Under the pieces are notes generated by a model that saw only the letters and a list, made by a program, of their open reading frames with translations, was not told the DNA's origin and ran no database searches. This document shows positions 57,401 to 64,000 of a stretch of DNA of 64,000 nucleotides, one piece after another; the first letter of the stretch is position 1, and each line of letters begins with the position of its first letter. The translations under genes and the position numbers were made by a program. This stretch comes from Streptomyces sporangiiformans (GTDB lineage Bacteria; Actinomycetota; Actinomycetes; Streptomycetales; Streptomycetaceae), in assembly GCF_005768555.2 (NCBI RefSeq), contig NZ_VCHX02000070.1, forward strand, positions 1 through 64,000. Direction: 5' to 3'.

Positions 57401-58769
57401 CCGTGACGAGGGAGGCGAGCGTCGCCCAGGCCTCGGCGTCGGCGAGCAGCGCCTCGCCGTACCGCTGGGCCTGCTTGGTGTCGATGTACGAGACGTCCTT
57501 GCCGGTGTAGACCGGGTTCATGTCCCGCGTCTGCGGCGAGGCCTTGCGCCCCTCGGCGTCCAACTCCGCCCGCACGGCGGCGAAGAAGTCCCGCGGTACG
57601 GCACTGATGAACCGTGGCCAGACGTAGCGGGCGTTCCAGTCCCGGTGGATGTCCATCATCCAGCGGCACGGCGGCGCGTAGTCCCCGCCGACCGGGAGCA
57701 GCACATTGCGGGTGAGCGCGACCTGCTTGAGTCCCTTGAACAGCTTGTACGCGGCCCGCTCCGCCTCGGGGAGGGTGGGGGCGTTGTCGATGGCCCAGCC
57801 GGCGCCGTAGTGGTTGACCATGTAGGCGGTCAGCAGGCCGCGCCCGGACGGGGCGATCCAGCTGAACTCGGCGGGGAACTGCATCCGGTTCGGATCCCGT
57901 GGCTCCTCGCCGAACACGGAGAGGGTGGGCCCCCACTGGTGGAAGGGCCCGCGCGCCCACGAGCTGGAGGAGAGGCCCGCGTCGGCCATGAGCCCCGGGA
58001 ACTGCGGGTCGTGCCCGAACGCGTCGAGCTGCCAGGCGGTTTCGGGCGAGGCCCCCAGGATCGCCCGCTGGAAGCCGTCTCCGTACAGGGCGTTGCGTAC
58101 GGTCGCCTCGGCGCCGGTCAGGTTGGTGTTGGGCTCGTTGTAGGTGCCGCCCATGATCTCGACGCGGCCGGTGCGGATCAGCTCGCGCAGGAAGGCCCGC
58201 TCCTCGGGGAAGGCGTCCCAGTACGGCTTGAGGTAGTCGACCTCCGCGAGCACGAAGGTGTACGCCGGGTCGCGGCGCGCCAGATCGCAGTGGGCGCGCA
58301 CCAGGCTCATGCCGGACTGGCCGCGCGAGTCGAAGGTGCGGGCCGGCAGGCCGCTCGTCGCCGGGTCGTCGGCGACGTCCCAGGTCTCCGTGTACGCGCC
58401 CTGCGTGTTCCACCAGACGGGGTCGTAGTGGAAGTGGCTGACCATGAACATGGTCCAGCCCGGTTCGGCGGCGACGAACTCACCGGTCCGCTCGGCGGAT
58501 CGCGTCGGATCGTCGGCGTCCCGCGCGGTCACCGTCACCGGGCAGCGGGCCCCGGAGGCGAGGTCGGCGGCCATGGGTATCTCGGCGCGGACGGTGCCGT
58601 CGTCGCCGACCGTGGCGAGCGCTTCCCCGGCGCTGCGCACGCCCTGGCCGACGGCGCTGAGGCGGACCGTACGGCCGGGGTCATGGCCGATCTCGGCGAT
58701 CAGTACCTGGTGCGGCTGCTCGGGGGTACCGACGAACAGCTCGGTCGACTCGACTGCGGTGACACGCAT
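54477..58769 (-). CDS. GH38 alpha-mannosidase with C-terminal NEW3-type domains
   Basis: A very large (1430-residue) alpha-mannosidase. An N-terminal beta-domain (1-100) precedes the GH38 catalytic domain: SHFHYDPVWWNTQ with zinc ligands His114 and Asp116 near residue 111-123, GGTYNEPNTNL, and the nucleophile Asp249 in WQLDAFGHDPQFPG. The middle and C-terminal beta-sandwich domains follow (about 500-1100). Residues about 1200-1430 hold two immunoglobulin-like domains of the NEW3 (NPCBM-associated) type. No signal peptide is present, so it would trim alpha-mannose from imported glycans. ATG at 58769 follows AGGAGA. Two copies of the locus palindrome lie upstream. Confidence 0.9.
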   Translation of the reverse strand: MRVTAVESTELFVGTPEQPHQVLIAEIGHDPGRTVRLSAVGQGVRSAGEALATVGDDGTVRAEIPMAADLASGARCPVTVTARDADDPTRSAERTGEFVAAEPGWTMFMVSHFHYDPVWWNTQGAYTETWDVADDPATSGLPARTFDSRGQSGMSLVRAHCDLARRDPAYTFVLAEVDYLKPYWDAFPEERAFLRELIRTGRVEIMGGTYNEPNTNLTGAEATVRNALYGDGFQRAILGASPETAWQLDAFGHDPQFPGLMADAGLSSSSWARGPFHQWGPTLSVFGEEPRDPNRMQFPAEFSWIAPSGRGLLTAYMVNHYGAGWAIDNAPTLPEAERAAYKLFKGLKQVALTRNVLLPVGGDYAPPCRWMMDIHRDWNARYVWPRFISAVPRDFFAAVRAELDAEGRKASPQTRDMNPVYTGKDVSYIDTKQAQRYGEALLADAEAWATLASLVTGRPYPDAALDKAWRQLVYGAHHDAITGSESDQVYIDLLTGWRELYDLAETVHADATQALTDHVTPLPGGTPDLVVLNSSTWPRRDVVTIDDQNLLPLDDSTGLPLPAVHDEDGRLRVVVPDVPGLGLKALPLAEGSVSGWTPRDGTTIRNEFYEVTVDPARGGAVSSLRARADGGRELLRPGDVGNELVIQEEYPRHPRFGEGPWHLTPTGTTVARGRDVPAEVTVERSGGGSRITVTADLGLFRYTQRLCLWEGVDRLDLTTTIDGYDGADRLIRVRWPSSVQGGLPVHEVADAVIGRGFGFVDVDSERFPWTLDNPANTWFGLGSTARVAVHDDSGALLGHRSIGVAELVYADWDDAGELGTPLAAALVRAGVTATSTIAGGPRYGDLEVDSNLPDIRIAVGSPERNSLVAEALGWDPAAGRELRRQLAERGVAAVWVAPRAGLREEWVPGADLRDLERLPLLVVAGGGPEDDAKAVDTLIADLDDATVTATAAGGGEALPPGDAWDGRSFAVLNRGTPGCVVTASGDLYMSLMRSCTGWPSGIWIDPPRRTAPDGSAFQLQRWSHTFEYAVVAGEGDWRELRLPARGHEFNHPLTTRPRTTCEAALLPRTTTLLGLEPAGEVLLDALKPAGSPLARGSVAPADPARGVVVRMHEVNGRPVRARVHGPRVRGPRAWTEGARADLLETPGEPLAPVEDGGLGAHLTGFEVATVLATPDRPATLSTGPGVAAHEPAQPVHTRYWLHNSGPAPRGNMPVAVYVSPTALTVSGPVTATVRVASELTDAPVSGTVTLRVPPGWSAEPAELPYALGPGGFTLAQVTVAPAPDAVPGRHWLAARLSYGGQTYEDVVALDVPGTAVEGEPDGRTGPTLVSELGVERVSVRRGERGRVPVTVHNTTRDPVSGALWAVSSWGTWPGVGPGCQGFTVPPGQRLECAIEVDGGAVPPGSYWLMAKIAWHGRVAYTEAVALEVTL

Positions 58770-58816
58770 GGGTCTCCTACGAGGGCTCGGCTGAGCCTCA
58801 TCCTGACACCGCCGGG

Positions 58817-58833
58817 ATGGTTCAAACAACCAT
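58817..58833. promoter_or_regulatory. Locus palindrome upstream of the mannosidase gene
   Basis: ATGGTT-CAAAC-AACCAT, a perfect 6-bp-arm dyad, 48-64 bp upstream of the mannosidase start codon, in the promoter region between the RpiR gene and the mannosidase gene. Confidence 0.7.
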
Positions 58834-58847
58834 GCGTGTGCTATTCC

Positions 58848-58856
58848 GGTGGTTCA
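58848..58856. promoter_or_regulatory. Second, half-site copy upstream of the mannosidase gene
   Basis: GGTGGTTCA is identical to the left half of the site at 60036-60053 and lies about three helical turns from the full dyad at 58817-58833, which would suit two bound dimers. Confidence 0.45.
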
Positions 58857-58911
58857 TCTATGCAGATCGCCCGCGGTGATCACCGCGGGCGGAAGGGATG
58901 GAGGGGATGGC

Positions 58912-59823
58912 TCAGCGGGCGCGGCGGGACTTCACCGCGTGCTGACCCGCGATGTGGTCGGTCAGGGCCAGGGAAGCGCTCGCGCGCTGGTACGACAGCT
59001 GCGCGACCCGTACGTACAGGCAGTCGATGAGTACCAGCACCGAGTGCCGTGCGCCGATGCTGCCGGTGCGGAAGCTGGTCTCCGACGACGAGGAGATGAG
59101 CCGGACGTCCGCGGTCCGGGCGAGCGGCGAGCGCGGGTCCGCGGTGAGGGCCACGGTGGTGGCCCCGCGCTCCTTGGCGAGTTCGAGCGGTTCGAGGGTC
59201 TCGCGGGTCGATCCCGAGTGGGAGATGCCGATGGCCACGTCCGCCGGGGTGAGCAGGGCCGCGGAGGTGACCGCGGCGTGCACCTCGTTCCACCCGCGCA
59301 CCGAGCAGCCGATGCGGAAGAGCCGTACCTCGGTCTCCTGTGCCACCGCGCCGCTGCCGCCGACGCCGTAGACGTCGATGCGCCGGGCGCGGGCGACGGC
59401 CTGCGCGGCGCGCTCCACGGCGTCGAGGTCGATGCGGTCGATCGTCTGCTGGACCGCGCGCAGGTCGGCGCTGCCCACGACCGCGACGACCCTCTCGAGG
59501 TCGTCGTCGGGGGAGATGTCGGGACCGATCTCGGCGGTGCCCCAGTCGGATACCTCGCCCCGGCCGCGCTCCTGGGCCAGTTCGATCAGCAGGTGCTGGT
59601 AGGAGTCGAGCCCGATGGCGCGGCAGAAGCGGGTCACCGTCGCCTGGGAGGTGCCGGTGCGGCGGCCCAGCTCGGCGGCCGAGCAGTGGGTGACACCGGC
59701 CGGATCTTCGAGGATCAGCTCCCCCACCTTCCGCAGCGAGCCGGCCAGGCGGGGCAGCTCGGTGCGGATGAGTGCGGTGACGTCCGTCGGGGGCATTCCG
59801 TTGCCGGCGCCGGTCCGTTCCAT
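58912..59823 (-). CDS. RpiR/MurR-family regulator
   Basis: A 303-residue regulator: N-terminal RpiR-type HTH (about 12-85; RKVGELILEDPAGVTHCSAAELGRRTGTSQATVTRFCRAIG) and a C-terminal SIS sugar-phosphate-binding domain (about 125-265; IDVYGVGGSGAVAQET, then ISHSGSTRETLEPLELAKERGATTVALTADPRSPLA). It should sense an amino-sugar phosphate made by the kinase, and control the surrounding genes. It is divergent from the SIS-protein gene and upstream of the mannosidase gene. ATG at 59823 follows GGGAA. The only regulator in the locus, it is the natural candidate to bind the shared palindrome. Confidence 0.88.
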   Translation of the reverse strand: MERTGAGNGMPPTDVTALIRTELPRLAGSLRKVGELILEDPAGVTHCSAAELGRRTGTSQATVTRFCRAIGLDSYQHLLIELAQERGRGEVSDWGTAEIGPDISPDDDLERVVAVVGSADLRAVQQTIDRIDLDAVERAAQAVARARRIDVYGVGGSGAVAQETEVRLFRIGCSVRGWNEVHAAVTSAALLTPADVAIGISHSGSTRETLEPLELAKERGATTVALTADPRSPLARTADVRLISSSSETSFRTGSIGARHSVLVLIDCLYVRVAQLSYQRASASLALTDHIAGQHAVKSRRAR

Positions 59824-60035
59824 GGGGTTCCCGATCTCTTGGATGCTCAGTGCTGAGAATGTAACAGCCACCGTACGACCCCCAGATTGAAATTCAGGAC
59901 CGGCGGTCAGGGAGACAGCGCCTAGGTGGTCGGGAGGCGGTCGTGAGGGTGTTCGGCCGAGGAGCGCGACCGTGATCGGATGTTGCCCGCCGCTCCCAGC
60001 GTGTGTTTTATTCATTCACAGAGAGCTGTATGCGA

Positions 60036-60053
60036 TGGTGGTTCAATCCACCA
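60036..60053. promoter_or_regulatory. Locus palindrome upstream of the SIS gene
   Basis: TGGTGG-TTCAAT-CCACCA, the best copy: exact 6-bp arms. It lies 15 bp upstream of the SIS-protein start codon, in the 244-bp divergent region shared with the RpiR gene, and follows an AT-rich, promoter-like segment (60005-60030). Confidence 0.7.
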
Positions 60054-60067
60054 GTGGGGAGTGCCGC

Positions 60068-60832
60068 GTGTCCGTCGAGTCCGTGAACGCCAGCGGTTTC
60101 GCGCGTGAGAGCCTGGCCGTCCTTGACCGCATCACCGAATCGGCCCGTGACGAGGTGCGGCGAGCCGCCGAGCTGATCGCCGACTGTGTGGGCGCGGACG
60201 GCGTCATCCAGGCGTTCGGCACCGGACACTCCCAGGCCATCGTCCTGGAGGTCGCGGGCCGCGCCGGTGGACTGGTGCCCACCAACAGACTGAGCATCGC
60301 CGACCTCGTCCTGTACGGCGGTGACGACCCCAGTGTGCTCGACGACCCGCTGCTGGAGCGCAAGCCCGGTGTCGCCGAACGGATCTACGACCTCGTCTCG
60401 CCACGGCCCGAGGACCTCTTCGTCATCGTCTCCAACTCCGGCGTCAACAGCGTGATCGTGGAGATGGCCCTGCACGCCAAGGAACACGGTCACCGCGTCC
60501 TGGCCGTCACCTCGCTGACCCACACGAGCGCGGTCCCCGCCTCCCACTCCAGCGGCAAGAAGCTCATGGACATCGCCGACGTGGTACTCGACAACGCCGC
60601 TCCGCGCGGCGACGCCCTGCTCGAACTCCCCGACGGAGGCGCCGTGTGCGCCCTGTCCACGCTCACCGGGGTGATGCTGGTTCAGATGGCCGTCGCCGAG
60701 GCGACCTCACTCCTCCTGGCCGCCGGGCACCGCCCACCGGTCTACGTCTCGGCCAACGTCCCCGGCGGCTTCGAGGGCAATCTGGAGCTGGAGAAGCGGT
60801 ACGCCGGCCGTATCCGCCGCACCGCGAGCTGA
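60068..60832 (+). CDS. SIS-domain protein, UPF0309 type
   Basis: A 254-residue sugar-isomerase-domain protein of the UPF0309 family. The SIS fold is seen as GVIQAFGTGHSQAIVLEVAGRAGGLVP (about 46-72) and LFVIVSNSGVNSVIVEMALHAKEHGHRVLAVTS (about 117-150), where the Ser residues bind sugar phosphate. It most likely acts on an N-acetylamino-sugar phosphate produced by the locus kinase, as an isomerase, etherase or lyase; it is shorter than MurQ and lacks its C-terminal region. GTG at 60068 follows GGGGAG. It is divergent from the RpiR gene and has the locus palindrome just upstream. Confidence 0.82.
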   Translation: MSVESVNASGFARESLAVLDRITESARDEVRRAAELIADCVGADGVIQAFGTGHSQAIVLEVAGRAGGLVPTNRLSIADLVLYGGDDPSVLDDPLLERKPGVAERIYDLVSPRPEDLFVIVSNSGVNSVIVEMALHAKEHGHRVLAVTSLTHTSAVPASHSSGKKLMDIADVVLDNAAPRGDALLELPDGGAVCALSTLTGVMLVQMAVAEATSLLLAAGHRPPVYVSANVPGGFEGNLELEKRYAGRIRRTAS

Positions 60833-60909
60833 CCCGATCCGCACGCACCGCCGCACCGCCCCACCGCCCCACCGGCCGTGACCGTCAATGAGCCTCCGGC
60901 CCGGCCCGG

Positions 60910-63900
60910 TCAGTCCACGGGGACCGGGCTGAGGGCGACGGCGAGCGGATAGGCGCCGGTGGGCAGGGGCGTCCCCGGAGTGCCCGTCGAGGTGTCGACC
61001 GGTACCAGGACGTTTCCGTCGGCGGTGGTGACGTACGCCTCGGTGCCGTTCCAGTTCAGGGCGATGTCGAACGCGGACTTGCCGACCTCGACCGGGGTGC
61101 CGGGGGCGCCGGTGACCGTGTCGACCGGGGTGACGGTGTCGCCGGTGCTGGGGCTCACCCACAGGGTCCGCCCGTCCGGGGACAGGCCGAGACCGTAGGC
61201 CTGGCCGGAGACCAGGAGCGTCGGCTCGGTGTCGTGGGTGGCCGTGTCGATCGGAGTGACGGTAGAGCCCCCGGAGTTGGACACGTACACGGTCCTGCCG
61301 TCCGGCGCGGCCACGACGTTGAAGGGGCGGGGCCCCACCGGGATGGCAGCCCCGGCCTGCCGGGTGGCGAGGTCGACCGGGGTGACGGTGTTGTCGTGGA
61401 TGTCGGCCACGTACAGCGTCCCGCCGTCGGGGGTGATGGCCATGTTCTCCGGACCGGAGCCGACCGCGACGGGGGTGCCCGCCTTGAGATCGGCGGTATC
61501 CACTGGCTGGACCGTGTTGTCGGAGTAGTTGGCCACCCAGAGCGTGTCGCCGTCCGGGGCGAGCGCGAGGCCGGCCGGGACGCGGCCCACGGCGACCGTG
61601 GCCGTGACCGTGCCGCGCGCCACGTCGATGACGCTGACCGAGTTCGACCCCTGGTTGGCGGCGTAGGCGGTACGTCCGTCCGCGCTGAGGATCACCTCAC
61701 CGGGGTTGCTGCCCACGGAGATGTTCGTGCTCTTCCCGGAGTCCAGATCGATCGAACTGACCGAGGCGCCGCTGAAGTTGGCCGTCAGCGCCCTGTGTGT
61801 GCCCGTGCCGTCGCTGACCTGGACCGGGATCGCGCGGTCCAGGACGGCCGTGCCGTCCACCGAGCCCGTCGCCACGACGGAACGGACCCCTGCGGGGGCA
61901 TCCTCCCGCGCCGTGAAGGTGACGGTGGCCAAGGCGCCGCCTCCCGAGGGGACGGTCAGGGTGCCCTCGTCGGGTGAGGCGGTGACACCGTCGGGCACGT
62001 CGAGCTTCCAGGAGACCGTCCGGGCGGAAGTGGACTGCTTGTCGGACAGGGTCAGGGTCACCGTTTTTGTGCTGCCGGGCTTCAGGGCGAGGGAACCGGG
62101 ATCGAAGGAGACGTCGATGCCGGGATCGGGCGCGTTCTCGATCACCGTCGTGTAGAGGAACTGGTCCATCACACCCGGCGACACCTGCTGGGGTATCGCG
62201 TCCAACTCCTTGCGCTGCGCCCGGAGTCTCTTCCAGTACGTGGTGACCGCGTCGGCGTCGCCCCGCTTGTTCGCCAGCAGCAGGTCCACGGCCGTCAGGC
62301 CCGCCGTGCCGTAGCGGCCCAGCTTGTCCAGCCATGCGGAAGTCTCCGTGAGGAAGCCGGGGTTGTCGAGGCGGGCGCGCAGTTCACGGGGCGTGGCGGC
62401 CATGTCGGTGAAGTACGCCCTGAGCGCGTCGGCGGCGTGGTCGAGGCCGCTGTCCTGCTCGTACGCCTTGCGGAAGGCGGCGATGAGCGGGGTGAGCGTG
62501 GGCGATTCGGTCGCGTCGAGCTGGGAGGAGTAGTTGTTCTCCGCGAAGATCCGCAGCCATTTGGCCGCGGCGGGTCCACCGAGGTCGCGGACGGAGGCGA
62601 GGAAGGCCGTCCGCGGGTCGTAGGCGTCCGGGTTCCAGAGGTAGTCGGCGGAGGTGAACAGGGCGATCCGGCTCGCCTGACCCTGGATCATCGGGTTGGC
62701 GGTCACTCCGGTCGCCACGTTCGCCACACCGGGTTCGCGGCCGTTGTAGGGGCCGAGCAGCAGGCGGCTGGTGACGTAGTCGTTGACGGGGTAGTTGTCC
62801 CAGATCAGGATCGGGTGGCCGTACACCTCGCGGGCCCGCTCGACCTGGTCGGCGGTGATGGTCGGTGCGATCACGCCGACCCCGGTCCACTCCACCACCA
62901 CGGCAGGGTCCAGCTTCTCCCGCAGGGCCTTCTTGTAGGGGGTGTCGGTCAGGTCGGAGTACTCGGTGGGGACCATCTCCAGCGGTTGCAGACGGGAATG
63001 ACCGGCGGAGAAGTCCTGCCACACCCGGTTGAGCAGATGTGCCTGGGCCGTTCCCGCCGCGCCGCCGCCGGTGCCGAACTCCTTCTCGTCGGCGTCGCAG
63101 TTCCACTTCGTGTAGCTGATGTCGTCGAGCGGGATCGCGAAGGAGCGGACGCCTATGGCGTAGAGCGAGTCGAACTTGGCGGTGAGGGCCTTGATATCGG
63201 CATCCGAGGAGTAGCAGACCGACAGCCCGGGCGACAGGGCGTAGGTGAAGCGGACGTGGTTGGCGTCGGCCCGGTCGACGAGTTCCCTGAGCCGGTCCAG
63301 CTCGGCGGGCGGATACGCGTCGCGCCACCGCGCCCGCAGGTACGGGTCGTCCTTGGGCGAGTACACGTAGACGTTCTGCTTCGTACGACCGTAGAAGTCC
63401 AGCTGGTCCAGCCGCTCGGCCTGCGTCCAGGGGGTTCCGTAGAAGCCCTCGATGACTCCGCGCAGCGCCGCCGCCGGCCAGTCCCGCACCGTCACTTCGG
63501 GGACCACATAACGGGATCCACGGGTCTTGGTGACGAGTTGGCGCAGGGTCTGGGCCGCGTAGTACGTGCCGGTGGTGTCGACGCCGGACAGGGCGACGAC
63601 GGCCCGGCCGTCCGTGCGCCCGGACGCCAGGACATACCCTTGCGGAGCCAGGCCTGCCGGGGACTCGGCGCCCAGGCGTTTCAGTGCCTTCCCCGTGGCG
63701 CTGTTCTCGCCGGGGCCGCCCACGAAGACCGTGAGTCCGGCCGCCGGAGGCTTGTCGCCTTCGCCCACAGTGATGATCTTGCCGACTCCGGCGCCCCGCA
63801 GGACGGTTTCGACGAGACGCCGGGCCGACGGATCGGTCCGGGGCCCGACCACCTGCACGACCCGGTCGGGGACAGTGAGACGGCCCGAACCCGCCTTGAC

Positions 63901-64000
63901 ACTCCGGGGAGTCGGCCACACCTTCGGAACGGTGGTTGCCGGCCCCTCCACCGCCGCCGACGGCGGGGCCGTCACGCAGACGGCCGTCAGCAAAGCGGCG
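60910..64000 (-). CDS. Secreted GH84 beta-N-acetylglucosaminidase with beta-propeller (5' end outside window)
   Basis: The frame runs off the right edge; the last codons visible belong to the signal peptide (LLTAVCVTAPPSAAVEG), so little is missing. The order is a GH20b-like alpha/beta domain, the GH84 catalytic barrel with RGVIEGFYGTPWT (near 63440) and the catalytic Asp pair in PLDDISYTKWN (Asp codons at 63121-63126), a helical domain, an immunoglobulin-like segment, and a C-terminal propeller of about seven YncE-like repeats (VGxxPxxxALSPDGxTxYVAN type, 60910-61780). GH84 enzymes remove GlcNAc from glycoproteins or hyaluronan; this one acts outside the cell. The propeller may bind substrate or the wall. 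It faces the SIS gene. Confidence 0.88.
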   Translation of the reverse strand, partial: AALLTAVCVTAPPSAAVEGPATTVPKVWPTPRSVKAGSGRLTVPDRVVQVVGPRTDPSARRLVETVLRGAGVGKIITVGEGDKPPAAGLTVFVGGPGENSATGKALKRLGAESPAGLAPQGYVLASGRTDGRAVVALSGVDTTGTYYAAQTLRQLVTKTRGSRYVVPEVTVRDWPAAALRGVIEGFYGTPWTQAERLDQLDFYGRTKQNVYVYSPKDDPYLRARWRDAYPPAELDRLRELVDRADANHVRFTYALSPGLSVCYSSDADIKALTAKFDSLYAIGVRSFAIPLDDISYTKWNCDADEKEFGTGGGAAGTAQAHLLNRVWQDFSAGHSRLQPLEMVPTEYSDLTDTPYKKALREKLDPAVVVEWTGVGVIAPTITADQVERAREVYGHPILIWDNYPVNDYVTSRLLLGPYNGREPGVANVATGVTANPMIQGQASRIALFTSADYLWNPDAYDPRTAFLASVRDLGGPAAAKWLRIFAENNYSSQLDATESPTLTPLIAAFRKAYEQDSGLDHAADALRAYFTDMAATPRELRARLDNPGFLTETSAWLDKLGRYGTAGLTAVDLLLANKRGDADAVTTYWKRLRAQRKELDAIPQQVSPGVMDQFLYTTVIENAPDPGIDVSFDPGSLALKPGSTKTVTLTLSDKQSTSARTVSWKLDVPDGVTASPDEGTLTVPSGGGALATVTFTAREDAPAGVRSVVATGSVDGTAVLDRAIPVQVSDGTGTHRALTANFSGASVSSIDLDSGKSTNISVGSNPGEVILSADGRTAYAANQGSNSVSVIDVARGTVTATVAVGRVPAGLALAPDGDTLWVANYSDNTVQPVDTADLKAGTPVAVGSGPENMAITPDGGTLYVADIHDNTVTPVDLATRQAGAAIPVGPRPFNVVAAPDGRTVYVSNSGGSTVTPIDTATHDTEPTLLVSGQAYGLGLSPDGRTLWVSPSTGDTVTPVDTVTGAPGTPVEVGKSAFDIALNWNGTEAYVTTADGNVLVPVDTSTGTPGTPLPTGAYPLAVALSPVPVD

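Noticed and set aside
54345..59030. Long + strand frames opposite the mannosidase (841 and 651 codons)
   Set aside because: Antisense shadows of the GH38 gene, which has clear motifs, start and ribosome binding site.
60068..60832. Calling the SIS protein MurQ (N-acetylmuramate-6-phosphate etherase)
   Set aside because: It is too short and lacks the MurQ C-terminal region; it fits UPF0309 better, so only a general sugar-phosphate role is claimed.
40456..64000. DasR-type (GlcNAc regulon) operators in the glycan locus
   Set aside because: No ACTGGTCTAGACCAGT-like sequence was seen near any start codon; the recurring dyad has a different centre and arms.
1..64000. CRISPR arrays, tRNA or rRNA genes, prophage or a secondary-metabolite cluster
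   Set aside because: No repeat-spacer pattern, RNA gene, phage structural gene or PKS/NRPS gene is visible; the tandem arrays found are short and lack spacers.

Overview
The window is 64 kb of very GC-rich DNA with strong G/C third-position bias, closely packed genes, GGAGG-type ribosome binding sites and frequent GTG starts. Together with a conservon (cvnABCD), actinobacterial hemY-hemQ haem genes, a tripeptidyl aminopeptidase, a snapalysin-type protease and Streptomyces-style dispersed repeats, this points to a Streptomyces chromosome. No tRNA, rRNA, CRISPR array or prophage was seen.

1-2 kb: the end of a B12-dependent acyl-CoA mutase (large and small subunits), then the first ~50 codons of crotonyl-CoA carboxylase/reductase, cut off next to a decayed IS3-family transposase. 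2-18 kb: a MerR regulator, a rhomboid protease, a CoA-disulfide-reductase-like flavoprotein, a DUF4349 lipoprotein, hemY-hemQ (coproporphyrin-dependent haem synthesis), tripeptidyl aminopeptidase, a DUF4142 protein, a DUF692/MNIO enzyme with an extra C-terminal domain, a metallo-beta-lactamase-fold protein, and a TetR/CocE-hydrolase divergon with a perfect 16-bp-arm operator. 18-33 kb: mostly housekeeping genes: PTH2-like protein, PhoX-like phosphatase, SPFH protein, a carbonic anhydrase-SulP pair, zapE, a RibD-type reductase, murC, msrB and a snapalysin-like protease.

32-37 kb: conservon cvnA-D, followed on the same strand by a nucleoside-phosphorylase-fold protein with a C-terminal effector-associated-type domain, an architecture typical of bacterial conflict systems. 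37-40 kb: a beta-hydroxyacid dehydrogenase, a hypothetical protein and a PhzF protein.

40-64 kb: a large glycan catabolic locus. It holds a GH95-like fucosidase, an alginate-lyase-fold secreted protein, a NagZ-type GH3, a GH5 family enzyme, a BadF-type N-acetylglucosamine kinase, a second GH3, an ABC sugar importer (binding protein and two permeases, no ATPase), a SurA-like protein, a 1430-residue GH38 alpha-mannosidase with NEW3-type domains, an RpiR regulator, a SIS-domain (UPF0309) protein and a secreted GH84 N-acetylglucosaminidase with a C-terminal beta-propeller that runs off the window. The enzyme set matches stepwise breakdown of fucosylated, mannose- and GlcNAc-containing glycans such as N-glycans. 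A shared palindrome (TGGTTCAA..ACCA type) lies upstream of the importer, the mannosidase and the SIS gene, with weaker forms upstream of the kinase/GH5 pair and GH95. It is a good candidate operator for the RpiR regulator and gives the locus a regulon structure readable from sequence.
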